In this document: positions 22,668 through 31,456 of the stretch, piece after piece | Layout of the letters: every line of letters begins with the position of its first letter | How positions within the stretch are numbered: the stretch's first letter is position 1 | NCBI GenBank assembly: GCA_020160955.1 | Contig: JAIUOX010000029.1 | Span: forward strand, 1 to 46,165 | Source: Pseudomonadota bacterium | Lineage (GTDB): Bacteria > Pseudomonadota > Alphaproteobacteria > Reyranellales > Reyranellaceae | Length of the DNA stretch: 46,165 bases | Direction of reading: 5' to 3' | Made by a program: the position numbers and the translations under genes | Notes under the pieces: model-generated | What the model was told of the DNA's origin: nothing | Database searches by the model: none | The model's input: only the letters and a program-made list of their open reading frames with translations

Positions 22668-23878
22668 TCCGCCGCCGCCGACTTTTCCGGCAGCACGCCG
22701 AACTGGCGGCCGATGCCGGTCATGACGTCGATCATGTGCTCGAGCTGCTGCTTCGTGTGCGCGGCGCACAGCGAGCAGCGCAGCAGCGACACGCCGTTGG
22801 GCGTGGCCGGCGGCACGGCGACGTTGACGTAGATGCCGGCGTCCAGCATGGCGCGCCAGAAGCCGATCGCGGTGGTGCGGTCGGGCAGGTGCACGCCGAC
22901 CACCGGCCCGTGCTGCGGGCCGAGCACGAAGCCGCGCGCCTTGAGGCCGTCGTACAGGGTGGCGACGTTGTCCCACAGCTGCTTGCGCAGCTCGGGCCGC
23001 GCGATGACGACGCGCAGCGCCTGGCGGACCGAGGCCACGATCGACGGCGGCAGCGAGGCGGTGAACATGTAGGAGCGCACGGTGACGCGCAGGATGTCGA
23101 AGTCGGGATCGTTCGACACGCAGTAGCCGCCGATCGCGCCCAGCGTCTTGGAGAAGGTGCCGACGATGAAGTGGCAGTCGTCGAGCACGCCGGCTTCCTC
23201 GCACAGGCCGCGGCCGTGCTCGCCCAGCGCGCCCAGCGAGTGCGCCTCGTCGACCAGCACGTAGGCATTGTACTTCTTGCAGACCTCGACGAACTCCTTG
23301 AGCGGCGCCGAGTCGCCCAGCATCGAGTAGATGCCTTCCAGCACCACCAGCCGGTTGCCCGGCTTGTCGCCCAGCCGGCGCAGCCGCGCCTCGAGGCTCG
23401 ACGGGTCGTTGTGCTTGAAGCGCACCACCTCGGCCTGGGTCATCTTGCAGGCGTCGTAGATCGAGGCGTGGCTGTCGGCGTCGATCAGCAGGAAGTCGCC
23501 CTGGGCCACCAGCGTCGAGATGATGCCGAGGTTGGCCTGGTAGCCGGTCGTGAAGACCATGCAGTGCTTCTTGCCGTAGAACGCCGCGATCTCCTGCTCG
23601 AGCGAGACGTGCTCGGAGTAGGAGCCGTTGGCGATCCGCGAGCCGGTCGTGCCGGTGCCCTCGGCGCGGATCGCCTCGATCGCCGCTTCCATGCAGGACG
23701 GGTCGAAGGTCAGGCCGAAGTAGTTGTTGGTGCCGACCGTCAGCATCTCGCGGCCATTGATGATGGCCGTGGTCGGCGACAGGACCCGCTCCATGCGGAT
23801 CTGGAACGGGTCGTGTCCGGTGGTCCGGACATCGCGGTAGGCCTCGAGCAGGCCGGCGTGACGGTCGAAAAGGCCCAT
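22664..23878 (-). CDS. spt: Serine palmitoyltransferase (alpha-oxoamine synthase)
   Basis: This 404-residue, fold-type I PLP enzyme of the alpha-oxoamine synthase family has GTGTTGSRIANGSYSEHVSLE (residues 74-94), the PLP-stacking His137 in DADSHASIYDA, LVDEAHSLGALGEHGRG (D210, H213) and PLP lysine K244 in GTFSKTLGAIGG. The family includes KBL and BioF. The cluster (ACP, CerR-like reductase, acyl ligase) argues strongly for serine palmitoyltransferase, which condenses serine with an acyl thioester to 3-ketosphinganine. It follows the ACP gene by 31 nt as the last gene of the minus-strand cluster. Confidence 0.88.
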   Translation of the reverse strand: MGLFDRHAGLLEAYRDVRTTGHDPFQIRMERVLSPTTAIINGREMLTVGTNNYFGLTFDPSCMEAAIEAIRAEGTGTTGSRIANGSYSEHVSLEQEIAAFYGKKHCMVFTTGYQANLGIISTLVAQGDFLLIDADSHASIYDACKMTQAEVVRFKHNDPSSLEARLRRLGDKPGNRLVVLEGIYSMLGDSAPLKEFVEVCKKYNAYVLVDEAHSLGALGEHGRGLCEEAGVLDDCHFIVGTFSKTLGAIGGYCVSNDPDFDILRVTVRSYMFTASLPPSIVASVRQALRVVIARPELRKQLWDNVATLYDGLKARGFVLGPQHGPVVGVHLPDRTTAIGFWRAMLDAGIYVNVAVPPATPNGVSLLRCSLCAAHTKQQLEHMIDVMTGIGRQFGVLPEKSAAAD

Positions 23879-23909
23879 GACTGTCCCAGGCCTCCCTATG
23901 GCAAGAAGA

Positions 23910-24227
23910 TCAGGCGCGGGCGCGCAGCTCGAGAATCGTGTCGGCCAGCTGGTCCACGGTGTGGATCTCGGCGATCACGTTCATCGGGATGGAGACGTCG
24001 AAACGGTCCTCCAGCTCCATCACCATGTCCATGATGGCCAGCGAATCGATGGTCAGGTCCTTGGCGATGACCGTGTCGCCCGTGATCGGCTTCTCGCCGG
24101 CCTGGTAGGGCGCGAGGTGGACGCAGATCTCGCGGATGACCTCGCCGCGCGAGACATCATCGCGGGCCAGGGTCAGGGTGTCGGCAAAGCCGTCGTTTTC
24201 GACGGTCATTTGGTGTGCGGTGCGCAA
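23910..24227 (-). CDS. Specialised acyl carrier protein of ceramide cluster
   Basis: The protein has 105 residues from a TTG start, or 99 from the ATG at 24209. I prefer the TTG because GGAG lies 8 nt upstream and the ATG has none. The phosphopantetheine site is DLTIDSLAIMDMVMELED with Ser62, and the helix-III region is AEIHTVDQLADTIL. It probably carries the acyl chain from the cluster's ligase to serine palmitoyltransferase, like the AcpR protein of the Caulobacter set. An AT-rich spacer with an inverted repeat separates it from the reductase gene. Confidence 0.88.
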   Translation of the reverse strand: MRTAHQMTVENDGFADTLTLARDDVSRGEVIREICVHLAPYQAGEKPITGDTVIAKDLTIDSLAIMDMVMELEDRFDVSIPMNVIAEIHTVDQLADTILELRARA

Positions 24228-24284
24228 AAACGATTCTCCGGTCCCGGGGGTCGGGCAGGAAATATGTGGAGGAATGGTCTTTTA

Positions 24285-24320
24285 TTGTGAAATGACAATT
24301 TGTTACGCCGTGTTTCACAA
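24285..24320. promoter_or_regulatory. AT-rich spacer with 8-bp inverted repeat
   Basis: TTGTGAAA (24285-24292) and TTTCACAA (24313-24320) are exact inverses in an unusually AT-rich patch between the CerR-like gene (stop 24324) and the ACP gene. It could end the upstream transcript, start the acp-spt transcript, or bind a regulator; the sequence does not decide. Confidence 0.45.
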
Positions 24321-24323
24321 CAT

Positions 24324-25250
24324 CTAGAGCCACTTGGCCTGGCGGTACCACGAGATCGTCTCCGCGAAGCCGGAGGCCAGGTCATGCTGCGGTGCCCAGC
24401 CGAGCACCCCCGGCAGGCGCCGGTCGTGGACCGTCCAATCGCTGTGAAAAATCTCGTTCACCTTGGGCGGCGTGAGAATCTGGAGCTTGCCGCCCAGCGC
24501 GTTGTTCAGGGCGTTCACCCGGGCCAGCCCGGCCATCACGAAGCGCGGGACGGCCAGCGACAGCGGCCGCCGGCCGACCGCCCGGCCCGCCTCCGTCCCC
24601 ATGTCGCGGTACGAGTAGCCGGTCTCCCGGCCGTCATCTATTTCGTATAGCGAACCATTGATGTTCTGCTCTACGGAACGTGCCAACGCCTCGGCGAGGT
24701 CGGCGACATGGATCAGCGACAGCCGGGCCGACGGCACGGCCGGCCGCACGGCCAGCCCGCCGGCCACCGTCTGGAAGTAGGCCAGGGTCTCGCGGTCGCC
24801 CGGCCCGTAGACCGCCGGCGCCCGGACGATCAGCCACGGCCCCGAGCGGCTGGCCACCACCTGCTCGGCGGCGCGCTTGCTGTTGGCGTAGGGCGAAAGC
24901 TGCGGCTCGCGGGCGGCCAGCGACGACAGCAGGACGAACAGCGCGTCGGGCGCCAGCGCCGACAGGAGCGCCGTGCCGTCGCGGTTGACCGCCAGGAAGT
25001 CGGCGGCGTGGCGTGCCTTGATCAGGGCGGCAGCATGGACGACGGCGTCGGCGCCGGCGACCAGCCGCTTCAGCGCCGCCTCGTCCGACAGGTCACCCAG
25101 CACCATGTCGGCGTCGACCCCGGCCAGCGACGGCAGCGGCGACCAGCGCCGCACCAGCAGGCGCAGGCGCAAGCCGCGCCGCGCCAGCGCCGCCACGAGG
25201 TGCGGCCCGACGAAGCCGGTGACGCCGGTGACGGCGACCAGCCGGCTCAT
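24324..25250 (-). CDS. cerR: NAD(P)-dependent epimerase/dehydratase, probable 3-ketosphinganine reductase (CerR-like)
   Basis: A 308-residue extended short-chain dehydrogenase. It has the nucleotide-binding motif VTGVTGFVGPHLV (residues 7-19), the aspartate-containing DLSDEAAL after strand 3, LLSSLAAREPQLSPYANSKRAAEQV with the YxxxK pair, and VRAPAVYGPGDR. In Caulobacter the equivalent gene in the same neighbourhood encodes the CerR reductase of ceramide synthesis. It follows the acyl ligase gene by 15 nt and is probably co-transcribed with it. The role rests on gene order. Confidence 0.8.
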   Translation of the reverse strand: MSRLVAVTGVTGFVGPHLVAALARRGLRLRLLVRRWSPLPSLAGVDADMVLGDLSDEAALKRLVAGADAVVHAAALIKARHAADFLAVNRDGTALLSALAPDALFVLLSSLAAREPQLSPYANSKRAAEQVVASRSGPWLIVRAPAVYGPGDRETLAYFQTVAGGLAVRPAVPSARLSLIHVADLAEALARSVEQNINGSLYEIDDGRETGYSYRDMGTEAGRAVGRRPLSLAVPRFVMAGLARVNALNNALGGKLQILTPPKVNEIFHSDWTVHDRRLPGVLGWAPQHDLASGFAETISWYRQAKWL

Positions 25251-25265
25251 GGCGCGCGCGGCGGC

Positions 25266-27014
25266 TCAGGCCGCCGGGGACTTGGGGGCGTAGAGGCCGG
25301 CAAGGAAGTTCGCCTTGGCACGCGACCGCGACAGCTTGCCCGACGAGGTGGTCGGCAGGCCCATGGTCGGCGGCACCAGCACGACCTGGCAGTCGACCGA
25401 GATCATCTCGCGCACCGCCAGCGCGACCTCGCTGGCCAGCGCCTGGCGGCCCTCGTCGCCGGCGACGCGCGCCAGCACCGCGACCACCACGTGCTCGCTG
25501 TCGCCCGAATCGTCCTCGACCGAGAAGGCCACGGCGTCGTCGTTCTTGACGATCTTGCGCGACGACAGCGCCCACTCGATGTCCTGCGGCCAGATGTTGC
25601 GGCCGTGGATGATGATCAGGTCCTTGGCGCGGCCGGTGACGACGATCTCGCCGTCGAGCGTGTAGCCGAGGTCGCCGGTGTCGAGCCAACCGTCGTCCGA
25701 CAGCACCTCGCGCGACGCCTCGGGCTCGCCGAAGTAGCCCGGCATCACCGAGGGGCCGCGCACGAAGATGCGGCCGACCACGCGGTCGGCGGCCGGCTTG
25801 CCGTCGTCGCCGCGCACCTCCAGCACGTGGCCCGGCAGCACGCGGCCGCACACCACGAAGCGCCGCGCCTTGTGCTCGTCGTGCGGGTCGGCGGCCGGCT
25901 GCGCGAGGTGCGCGTCGGCCAGCGCCTGGCGGTCGATCGTGTCGGTGCGCACGCCGGTCGAATGCTTGCTGAAGGTGATCGCGAGGCAGACCTCGGCCAT
26001 GCCGTAGCTCGGCAGGAAGGCCGAGGACTTGAAGCCGAACGGGCCGAAGGCGGCGGCGAAGCGCTCGAGCACGTCGGGCCGGATCATGTCGCCGCCGATG
26101 CCGGCGTGGCGCCAGCACGACAGGTCGAGGTCGGGCGGGATCTTGGCGCCGGCGCGCCGCGTCGCGAGGTCGTAGCCGAAGCTCGGGCTGTAGGCGATGG
26201 TGCCGCGGTTGCTCGAGATGATGTTCAGCCACTGCATCGGCCGGCGCGCGAAGTCGCGCGGCGTCAGGTAGTCGATCGACAGCTGGGTCGACAGCGGCGC
26301 CATCAGGAAGCCGATCAGTCCCATGTCGTGGTAGAGCGGCAGCCAGCTCGCGGCGCGGTCGCCGGCCACGACCTCGAGGCCGCCCGGGCCGGTGATGCCG
26401 GCGAGGTTGGCCATCAGCGCCGCCTGCGTGATCTGCACGCCGTGCGGATGGCGCGTGCTGCCCGACGAGAACTGGATGTAGCAGGTGTCCTTGGGGCCGA
26501 GCGGCCGCAGGTCGACCGGCTTCTCCGGCAGCGACTCCAGCACCGACATCCCGCCATGCAGGCGCAGCGCCGGGAACTCCCGCGCCGCGTCGTCGAGGTA
26601 GCCTGCCAGCTCGTCGACGGCGACCGCCGCCACCGCGCCCGAGGCGGCGAACTGGCGGCGCAGCTGGTCGAGGTAGGCGTCCTTGCCGCCGATGCCGACC
26701 GGCACCGACACCGGCACCGGCAGCATGCCGGCGTACTGGGCGCCGAAGAAGGCGTCGAAGAAGCCCGGCCAGGTGTCGGCGGTGATCAGCAGCCGGTCGC
26801 CCGGCGCGAAACCCGCGCCGATCAGCTTGCGGGCCATCACGTGGGCGCGCTCGCGGACCTCGCGCCACGGCAGCGCGGCCAGCCGCTCGCCACGCGCACT
26901 ATAGAAGGTGATGCCGGTCTCCCCGCGGGCGGCATAGTCCAGCATTTCAGGCACCGTGCTGAAACCGGCCCGTTGCAGGGAAAGCTGGGAATTGCGGGTT
27001 GGCAGGGGGGTCAT
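25266..27014 (-). CDS. Fatty acyl-AMP ligase / acyl-ACP synthetase of ceramide cluster
   Basis: This 582-residue adenylate-forming enzyme has P-loop-like CYIQFSSGSTRHPHGVQITQ, WLPLYHDMGLIGFLMAPL (typical of fatty acyl-AMP ligases), PSYGMAEVCLAITF, and the hinge region WLDTGDLGYTLDGEIVVTGRAKDLIIIHGRNIWPQDIE. The C-terminus carries SGKLSRSRAK with the catalytic lysine. It should activate a fatty acid and load it onto the neighbouring ACP for serine palmitoyltransferase. It is the first gene of the cluster and divergent from argD. Confidence 0.88.
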   Translation of the reverse strand: MTPLPTRNSQLSLQRAGFSTVPEMLDYAARGETGITFYSARGERLAALPWREVRERAHVMARKLIGAGFAPGDRLLITADTWPGFFDAFFGAQYAGMLPVPVSVPVGIGGKDAYLDQLRRQFAASGAVAAVAVDELAGYLDDAAREFPALRLHGGMSVLESLPEKPVDLRPLGPKDTCYIQFSSGSTRHPHGVQITQAALMANLAGITGPGGLEVVAGDRAASWLPLYHDMGLIGFLMAPLSTQLSIDYLTPRDFARRPMQWLNIISSNRGTIAYSPSFGYDLATRRAGAKIPPDLDLSCWRHAGIGGDMIRPDVLERFAAAFGPFGFKSSAFLPSYGMAEVCLAITFSKHSTGVRTDTIDRQALADAHLAQPAADPHDEHKARRFVVCGRVLPGHVLEVRGDDGKPAADRVVGRIFVRGPSVMPGYFGEPEASREVLSDDGWLDTGDLGYTLDGEIVVTGRAKDLIIIHGRNIWPQDIEWALSSRKIVKNDDAVAFSVEDDSGDSEHVVVAVLARVAGDEGRQALASEVALAVREMISVDCQVVLVPPTMGLPTTSSGKLSRSRAKANFLAGLYAPKSPAA

Positions 27015-27093
27015 GGAAGCGGGGGTGTCCTAACCCATGTTTTGCGCCCGTTCCAGCGGAACGTCCCCGCTGGCCAAGGGTCTTTGGGCCAAG

Positions 27094-27122
27094 TTGACAC
27101 ACCCCGGACCGGATTGGATAGT
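27094..27122 (+). promoter_or_regulatory. Sigma-70-type promoter of argD-argF-hslO
   Basis: TTGACA (27094-27099), a 17-nt spacer and GATAGT (27117-27122) lie 67 nt upstream of the argD start, in the divergent spacer with the acyl ligase gene. The -35 is a perfect consensus. Confidence 0.65.
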
Positions 27123-27188
27123 GACCGACCCCGCTCGACCCGGTTTCCCGGGATGAGCGGGCTTATTTCTTTGGAGGAGGTTCCAGTG

Positions 27189-28382
27189 GTGACGGCTGTG
27201 ATGCCGACGTACGGTCGCAAGGACGTCGTGTTCGAACGCGGAGAGGGCAACTATCTCTACGCGACGGATGGCCGACGATTCCTCGACTTCACGTCAGGGA
27301 TCGCCGTCAACGCGCTGGGTCACTGCCACCCCGCCCTGGTCAAGGCGCTGACCGAGCAGGGCCAGAAGCTGTGGCACACCTCGAACCTGTACCGGGTGGG
27401 CAACGGCGAGAAGCTGGCGCAGCGGCTGGTCGACCTGACGTTCGCGGACACGATGTTCTTCTGCAACTCGGGCGCCGAGGCGATCGAGGGCGGCATCAAG
27501 CTGATCCGCAAGTACCAGTACGTGAACGGCCATCCGAAGCGGTACAAGATCATCTGCTTCCAGGCGGCGTTCCACGGCCGCCTGCTGAACGCGCTCGCCG
27601 CGACCGGCAACGAGAAGTACCTCGAGGGCTTCGGCCCGCCGGCCGCCGGCTACCGCCACGCGCCGCTCAACAATGCCAACGTCGTGCGCGACATGGTCGA
27701 CGACGAGACCGCCGGCATCCTGGTCGAGCCGATCCAGGGCGAGGGCGGCGTGCGCGAGACGACGCCGGAGTTCCTGAAGGCGCTGCGCCAGATCTGCGAC
27801 GAGTTCGGCCTGCTGCTGTTCTACGACGAGATCCACACCGGCTTCGGCCGCACCGGCAAGCTGTTCGCCTACCAGTGGTCGGGCGTCGCGCCCGACGTCA
27901 TGGCGGTCGCCAAGGGCATGGGCGGCGGCTTCCCGATCGGCGCCTTCATGGCGACCGAGAAGGCGGCGGTCGGCATGGTGCCGGGCACCCACGGCTCGAC
28001 CTACGGCGGCAACCCGCTGGCCACCGGCGTGGCCAACGCGGTGCTCGACGAGATCACGCGTCCCGGCTTCATCGAGGGCGTGCACGAGCGCGGCGAGTAC
28101 CTCAAGGGCAAGCTGCAGGACCTCGTGAAGCGCCACCCGGCGGTGTTCGCCGGGGCGCGCGGCACCGGCTTCCTGCAGGGCCTGCAGTGCGTCGTGCCGG
28201 CCGGCGAGATGGTCGACCGGCTGCAGTCGCTCGGCATGCTGGTGGTGATCGCCGGCGAGAACGTCGTGCGCATCTTCCCGTCGCTGATCGCCGACAAGGC
28301 GGTGCTCGACGAGGGCCTCGCGATCCTCGAGAAGGCCGCGGTGTCGTTCGAGAAGGCGGGCGCGACCAAGGCGGCGGACTGA
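27189..28382 (+). CDS. argD: Acetylornithine aminotransferase
   Basis: This 397-residue class III PLP aminotransferase has [49 protein letters not shown], the PLP aspartate region [20 protein letters not shown], lysine in [14 protein letters not shown] and [10 protein letters not shown]. It converts N-acetylglutamate semialdehyde to N-acetylornithine. GGAGGAGG lies just upstream; the start may be the GTG at 27186 or 27189, or the ATG at 27201. I chose 27189 for spacing. argF follows directly, and together with argE at 36677 this supplies ornithine, the substrate of odc. Confidence 0.9.
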   Translation: MTAVMPTYGRKDVVFERGEGNYLYATDGRRFLDFTSGIAVNALGHCHPALVKALTEQGQKLWHTSNLYRVGNGEKLAQRLVDLTFADTMFFCNSGAEAIEGGIKLIRKYQYVNGHPKRYKIICFQAAFHGRLLNALAATGNEKYLEGFGPPAAGYRHAPLNNANVVRDMVDDETAGILVEPIQGEGGVRETTPEFLKALRQICDEFGLLLFYDEIHTGFGRTGKLFAYQWSGVAPDVMAVAKGMGGGFPIGAFMATEKAAVGMVPGTHGSTYGGNPLATGVANAVLDEITRPGFIEGVHERGEYLKGKLQDLVKRHPAVFAGARGTGFLQGLQCVVPAGEMVDRLQSLGMLVVIAGENVVRIFPSLIADKAVLDEGLAILEKAAVSFEKAGATKAAD

Positions 28383-28387
28383 TCGCC

Positions 28388-29314
28388 ATGGCCACGCCCA
28401 AGCACTTCCTCGACCTCGACCAGGTCGATCCCAAGACGCTTCGCCAGATCCTCGATCACGGCAAGGCGATGAAGAAGGCGCGCGCCAACGGCGGCCACGA
28501 GCAGCCGCTGGCCGGCAAGACGCTCGCCATGATCTTCGAGAAGCCGTCGACGCGCACCCGCGTGTCGTTCGAGGTCGGCATGCGCGAGCTCGGCGGCCAG
28601 ACGATCATGCTGGGCCGCGGCGACACCCAGCTCGGCCGCGGCGAGACCATCGCCGACACCGCGCGCGTGCTGTCGCGCTACGTCGACATCATCATGATGC
28701 GCACCACCGTCGAGGATAAGCTCCTCGAGATGGCGAAGTACGCGACGGTGCCGGTGATCAACGGCCTGACCGACCGCACGCACCCGTGCCAGCTGATGGC
28801 CGACGTGATGACCTTCGAGGAGCATCGCGGCCCGATCCAGGGCAAGTCGATCGCCTGGTCGGGCGACGGCAACAACATGGCGACCAGCTGGATCCACGCC
28901 GCCGTGCAGTTCGACTTCGAGCTGCGCGTCGCCTGCCCGCCCGAGCTCAAGCCGCCGGCCGACGTGGTCGAGTGGGCCGAGAAGTCGCAGGGCCGCATCC
29001 GCATCGGCCACGACCCCGAGAAGCTGGTGAAGGGCGCCGACTGCGTCGTCACCGATACCTGGGTGTCGATGGGCGACGAGGACCCGCACAGCCCGAGCGC
29101 GGCGCGACGCCACAACCTGCTGCGCGCCTACCAGGTCGACCAGCGCCTGATGAAGCAGGCCAAGCCGGACGCGATCTTCATGCACTGCCTGCCCGCGCAC
29201 CGCGGCGAGGAAGTGACCGAGGACGTGATCGACGGGCCGCAGTCGGTGGTGTTCGACGAGGCCGAGAACCGCCTGCACGCCCAGAAGAGCATCCTCGCCT
29301 GGTGCCTGTCCTGA
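28388..29314 (+). CDS. argF: Ornithine carbamoyltransferase
   Basis: This 308-residue protein has the carbamoyl-phosphate site [26 protein letters not shown], the SMG loop [10 protein letters not shown] and the ornithine-binding [12 protein letters not shown]. It makes citrulline from ornithine and carbamoyl phosphate in arginine synthesis. The start ATG is 5 nt after the argD stop, and its own stop shares one base with the hslO start (TGATG), so the three genes are tightly coupled. Confidence 0.95.
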   Translation: MATPKHFLDLDQVDPKTLRQILDHGKAMKKARANGGHEQPLAGKTLAMIFEKPSTRTRVSFEVGMRELGGQTIMLGRGDTQLGRGETIADTARVLSRYVDIIMMRTTVEDKLLEMAKYATVPVINGLTDRTHPCQLMADVMTFEEHRGPIQGKSIAWSGDGNNMATSWIHAAVQFDFELRVACPPELKPPADVVEWAEKSQGRIRIGHDPEKLVKGADCVVTDTWVSMGDEDPHSPSAARRHNLLRAYQVDQRLMKQAKPDAIFMHCLPAHRGEEVTEDVIDGPQSVVFDEAENRLHAQKSILAWCLS

Positions 29315-30294
29315 TGGGCTCGGCGGAAGACCGGCGCGCTTCCGATCCATCCACGTCCGACTGGGACCATGCCCTGCCCTTCCAGCTCGACGCGCTGGGC
29401 GTGCGCGGCCGGCTGGTCCGGCTGGGTCCGTCCCTCGACGCGGTGATCGAGCGCCACGGCTACCCGCTGGCCGTGGCGCGGCCGCTGGCCGAGGCGATGG
29501 TGCTGTGCGCCACGCTGGCGACCTCGCTGAAGTACGATGGCATCTTCACGCTGCAGCTGACCGGCGACGGCCCGATCCGCCTGCTGGTCACCGACCTGAC
29601 CAGCGACGGCGCGCTGCGCGGCTACGCCCAGTTCGATTCGTGGAAGCTCGCCGTGGCGCTGGGCGCCGGCAACCAGGAGGCGCCCGACGGCTACGTGCCG
29701 AAGCTGTTCGGCACCGGCCGGCTGGCCTTCACCGTCGACCAGGGCCAGCACACCCAGCGCTACCAGGGCGTGGTGCCGCTCGAGGGCGCGACGCTGGCCG
29801 ACTGCGCCCACACCTACTTCCGGCAGTCCGAGCAGTTGCCGACCGGCATCAAGATCGCCGCGCGGCGCACCGCCGGCGCCGACGGCCAGCACCACTGGCA
29901 CGCCGCGGCGCTGATGGTGCAGCAGATGCCGGAGTTCGACGCCGGCCGCATCGACATCGACCGCGAGCAGCGCGAGGACGACTGGCGCAAGGCGGTGATC
30001 CTGATGGCCTCGGCGACCGAGGCCGAGATGCTGGGTCCCGAGCTGCCGTCGGCGACGCTGCTGCACCGGCTGTTCCACGACGAGCGGCCGCGCCACTTCC
30101 CGCGCCGCCCGTTCGCCGCGCGCTGCCGCTGCAGCCGCGACCGCATCGACCGCGTGCTGCGCTCGATCCGCCGCGAGGAACTGGCCGACCTGCGCGACCC
30201 CACGGGCCGCGTCGCCGTGAAGTGCGAGTTCTGCTCGACCGAGTACGCCTACGACGAAGCCGACCTCGACCGGGTGTACGCGTCGGCGGCGTGA
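29314..30294 (+). CDS. hslO: Redox-regulated chaperone Hsp33
   Basis: A 326-residue Hsp33 homologue. The N-terminal domain carries GDGPIRLLVTDLTSDGALRGYAQF and the C-terminal redox switch shows C-x-C in ARCRCSRDRI and C-x-x-C in VKCEFCSTEY, the four zinc-binding cysteines. Under oxidative stress these oxidise, release zinc and activate the holdase. It begins by overlapping the argF stop (TGATG), a pairing seen in other alphaproteobacteria. A leader of about 20 residues is slightly longer than in E. coli. Confidence 0.92.
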   Translation: MGSAEDRRASDPSTSDWDHALPFQLDALGVRGRLVRLGPSLDAVIERHGYPLAVARPLAEAMVLCATLATSLKYDGIFTLQLTGDGPIRLLVTDLTSDGALRGYAQFDSWKLAVALGAGNQEAPDGYVPKLFGTGRLAFTVDQGQHTQRYQGVVPLEGATLADCAHTYFRQSEQLPTGIKIAARRTAGADGQHHWHAAALMVQQMPEFDAGRIDIDREQREDDWRKAVILMASATEAEMLGPELPSATLLHRLFHDERPRHFPRRPFAARCRCSRDRIDRVLRSIRREELADLRDPTGRVAVKCEFCSTEYAYDEADLDRVYASAA

Positions 30295-30334
30295 GGCAGT
30301 TGTCGGGGCCGCGCGCGGCTGTCACCATCGCTGG

Positions 30335-30781
30335 ATGCCCATTCTCGATGCCTCGGTTCCCCGGCATCTGCTTTGGCCGCTGAAGGCTCGCTGGCCCCAG
30401 CGCCGGGCCCGCTCCGTGATCAGGCGGTTCGCGGCATGCTTTCCTGAAATCGAGTACGACATCGAGAACCGCGTCCGGCTTGCCAACGCGCAGGCATTCC
30501 TGGAGGCGGGCAAGAAGCGTGTTCGCTTGTTCGGCGGGCTCGTGCGTCATCGCAAGGTCGGCTCGGCCGGGCTGGCGGTTGTGTTGGCGCATGAGACGGG
30601 TCACCATCTTGGCGGGCCGCCATTCTTTGTTCCCTACCGCTGGCTGAGCAGCGAGGATCAGGCCACACGCTGGGCCGAGTCCGTAGGCCTTGTCTTGGCA
30701 TTCGGACCGGAACGAGCACCGAGGATTTGGTCTGCCGGCAGGGCCCAGCTTGCAGGACTAGCGGGTGAGGCCGCAGGTTGA
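30335..30781 (+). CDS. Small HExxH zinc-metalloprotease-like protein
   Basis: A 148-residue protein with VVLAHETGHHLGG, a zinc-binding HExxH at residues 86-90, followed by SSEDQATRWAESVGLVLAFG. In M48-like enzymes such a downstream E/D-rich helix gives the third metal ligand. No signal peptide or membrane segment is seen, so it should be cytoplasmic. The basic N-terminus has a possible helix (LKARWPQRRARSVIRRFAAC). It is followed after 54 nt by another unrecognised gene of equally atypical, lower-GC composition, and the two look like a cassette inserted after hslO. Exact family not recognised. Confidence 0.6.
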   Translation: MPILDASVPRHLLWPLKARWPQRRARSVIRRFAACFPEIEYDIENRVRLANAQAFLEAGKKRVRLFGGLVRHRKVGSAGLAVVLAHETGHHLGGPPFFVPYRWLSSEDQATRWAESVGLVLAFGPERAPRIWSAGRAQLAGLAGEAAG

Positions 30782-30835
30782 AGCCCGCTCCAAACCTGAT
30801 AGCATGATACATGCAAATACAAGCAGGGGGCGTCC

Positions 30836-31417
30836 ATGGGCATGTATTTCAACACCGTCGAGACCATCAAGATGGTCGCGCGTCTCAACAAGCACTTCGG
30901 TCCATCGCAGGGCGGCGGGCTGATCGACAAGAAGAGAAACAAGAAGGCTTGGTTCAAGAAAGGGGGAGCCAACCGCATTCCCCTGAAGATGTCCGCCGAC
31001 AAACTGAAGGTGGTCGTCGATGCAATGGACGACCCGAACGGCGATTCGCAGAGCCGCTGGGAGTTCTGGCTCGATGCGCTGGCCACGGCTCCTTCGCAAA
31101 CGCTGGCGCCCGTGCCTGCGCCAGGGACTGTTGCACCTCCCAAGAGCGGCCCCTTCAACAGCGTGGTCGACGTGGAAATCGCCCACCTGATCTTCCAAGG
31201 ACTCGCTGATGACCCTGCCTGCCAGGAGATCGTATTCGTCGTGCTGCCCGGGCCGGAGATTGCCGTCGATCAGCCGCAGACCTACGGAACGTCTACCGGC
31301 TACTCCCTGATCATCACGGTCAGGACCGTGCCGATCCCGACGCTCATCGCCGCCAAGAAGAGGGCCGCGCTGGTGCGCCTGAGCCGACGCAAGAGCGCAA
31401 AGAAGAAAAAGGTCTAG
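30836..31417 (+). CDS. Hypothetical protein, basic Lys-rich tail
   Basis: A 193-residue protein. Residues 1-75 are basic and probably helical (TVETIKMVARLNKHFG, DKKRNKKAWFKKGG). A Pro/Ala linker covers about residues 85-105, and a beta-rich second half follows (VVDVEIAHLIFQGLADD, EIVFVVLPGPEIAV, YSLIITVRTVPIPTL). It ends in RRKSAKKKKV. The charged termini suggest nucleic-acid or membrane binding, but no family is recognised. Lower GC than its neighbours, and probably co-inherited with the HExxH gene upstream. Confidence 0.55.
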   Translation: MGMYFNTVETIKMVARLNKHFGPSQGGGLIDKKRNKKAWFKKGGANRIPLKMSADKLKVVVDAMDDPNGDSQSRWEFWLDALATAPSQTLAPVPAPGTVAPPKSGPFNSVVDVEIAHLIFQGLADDPACQEIVFVVLPGPEIAVDQPQTYGTSTGYSLIITVRTVPIPTLIAAKKRAALVRLSRRKSAKKKKV

Positions 31418-31456
31418 GACCAATCTTCCGATCAACCAACGGCGCACGCTCCCACC

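Noticed and set aside
24708..28382. A 1224-residue open frame on the plus strand across the ceramide cluster
   Set aside because: Only its last 397 residues are argD. The rest is an antisense shadow of minus-strand genes with Arg/Gln/His-rich composition.
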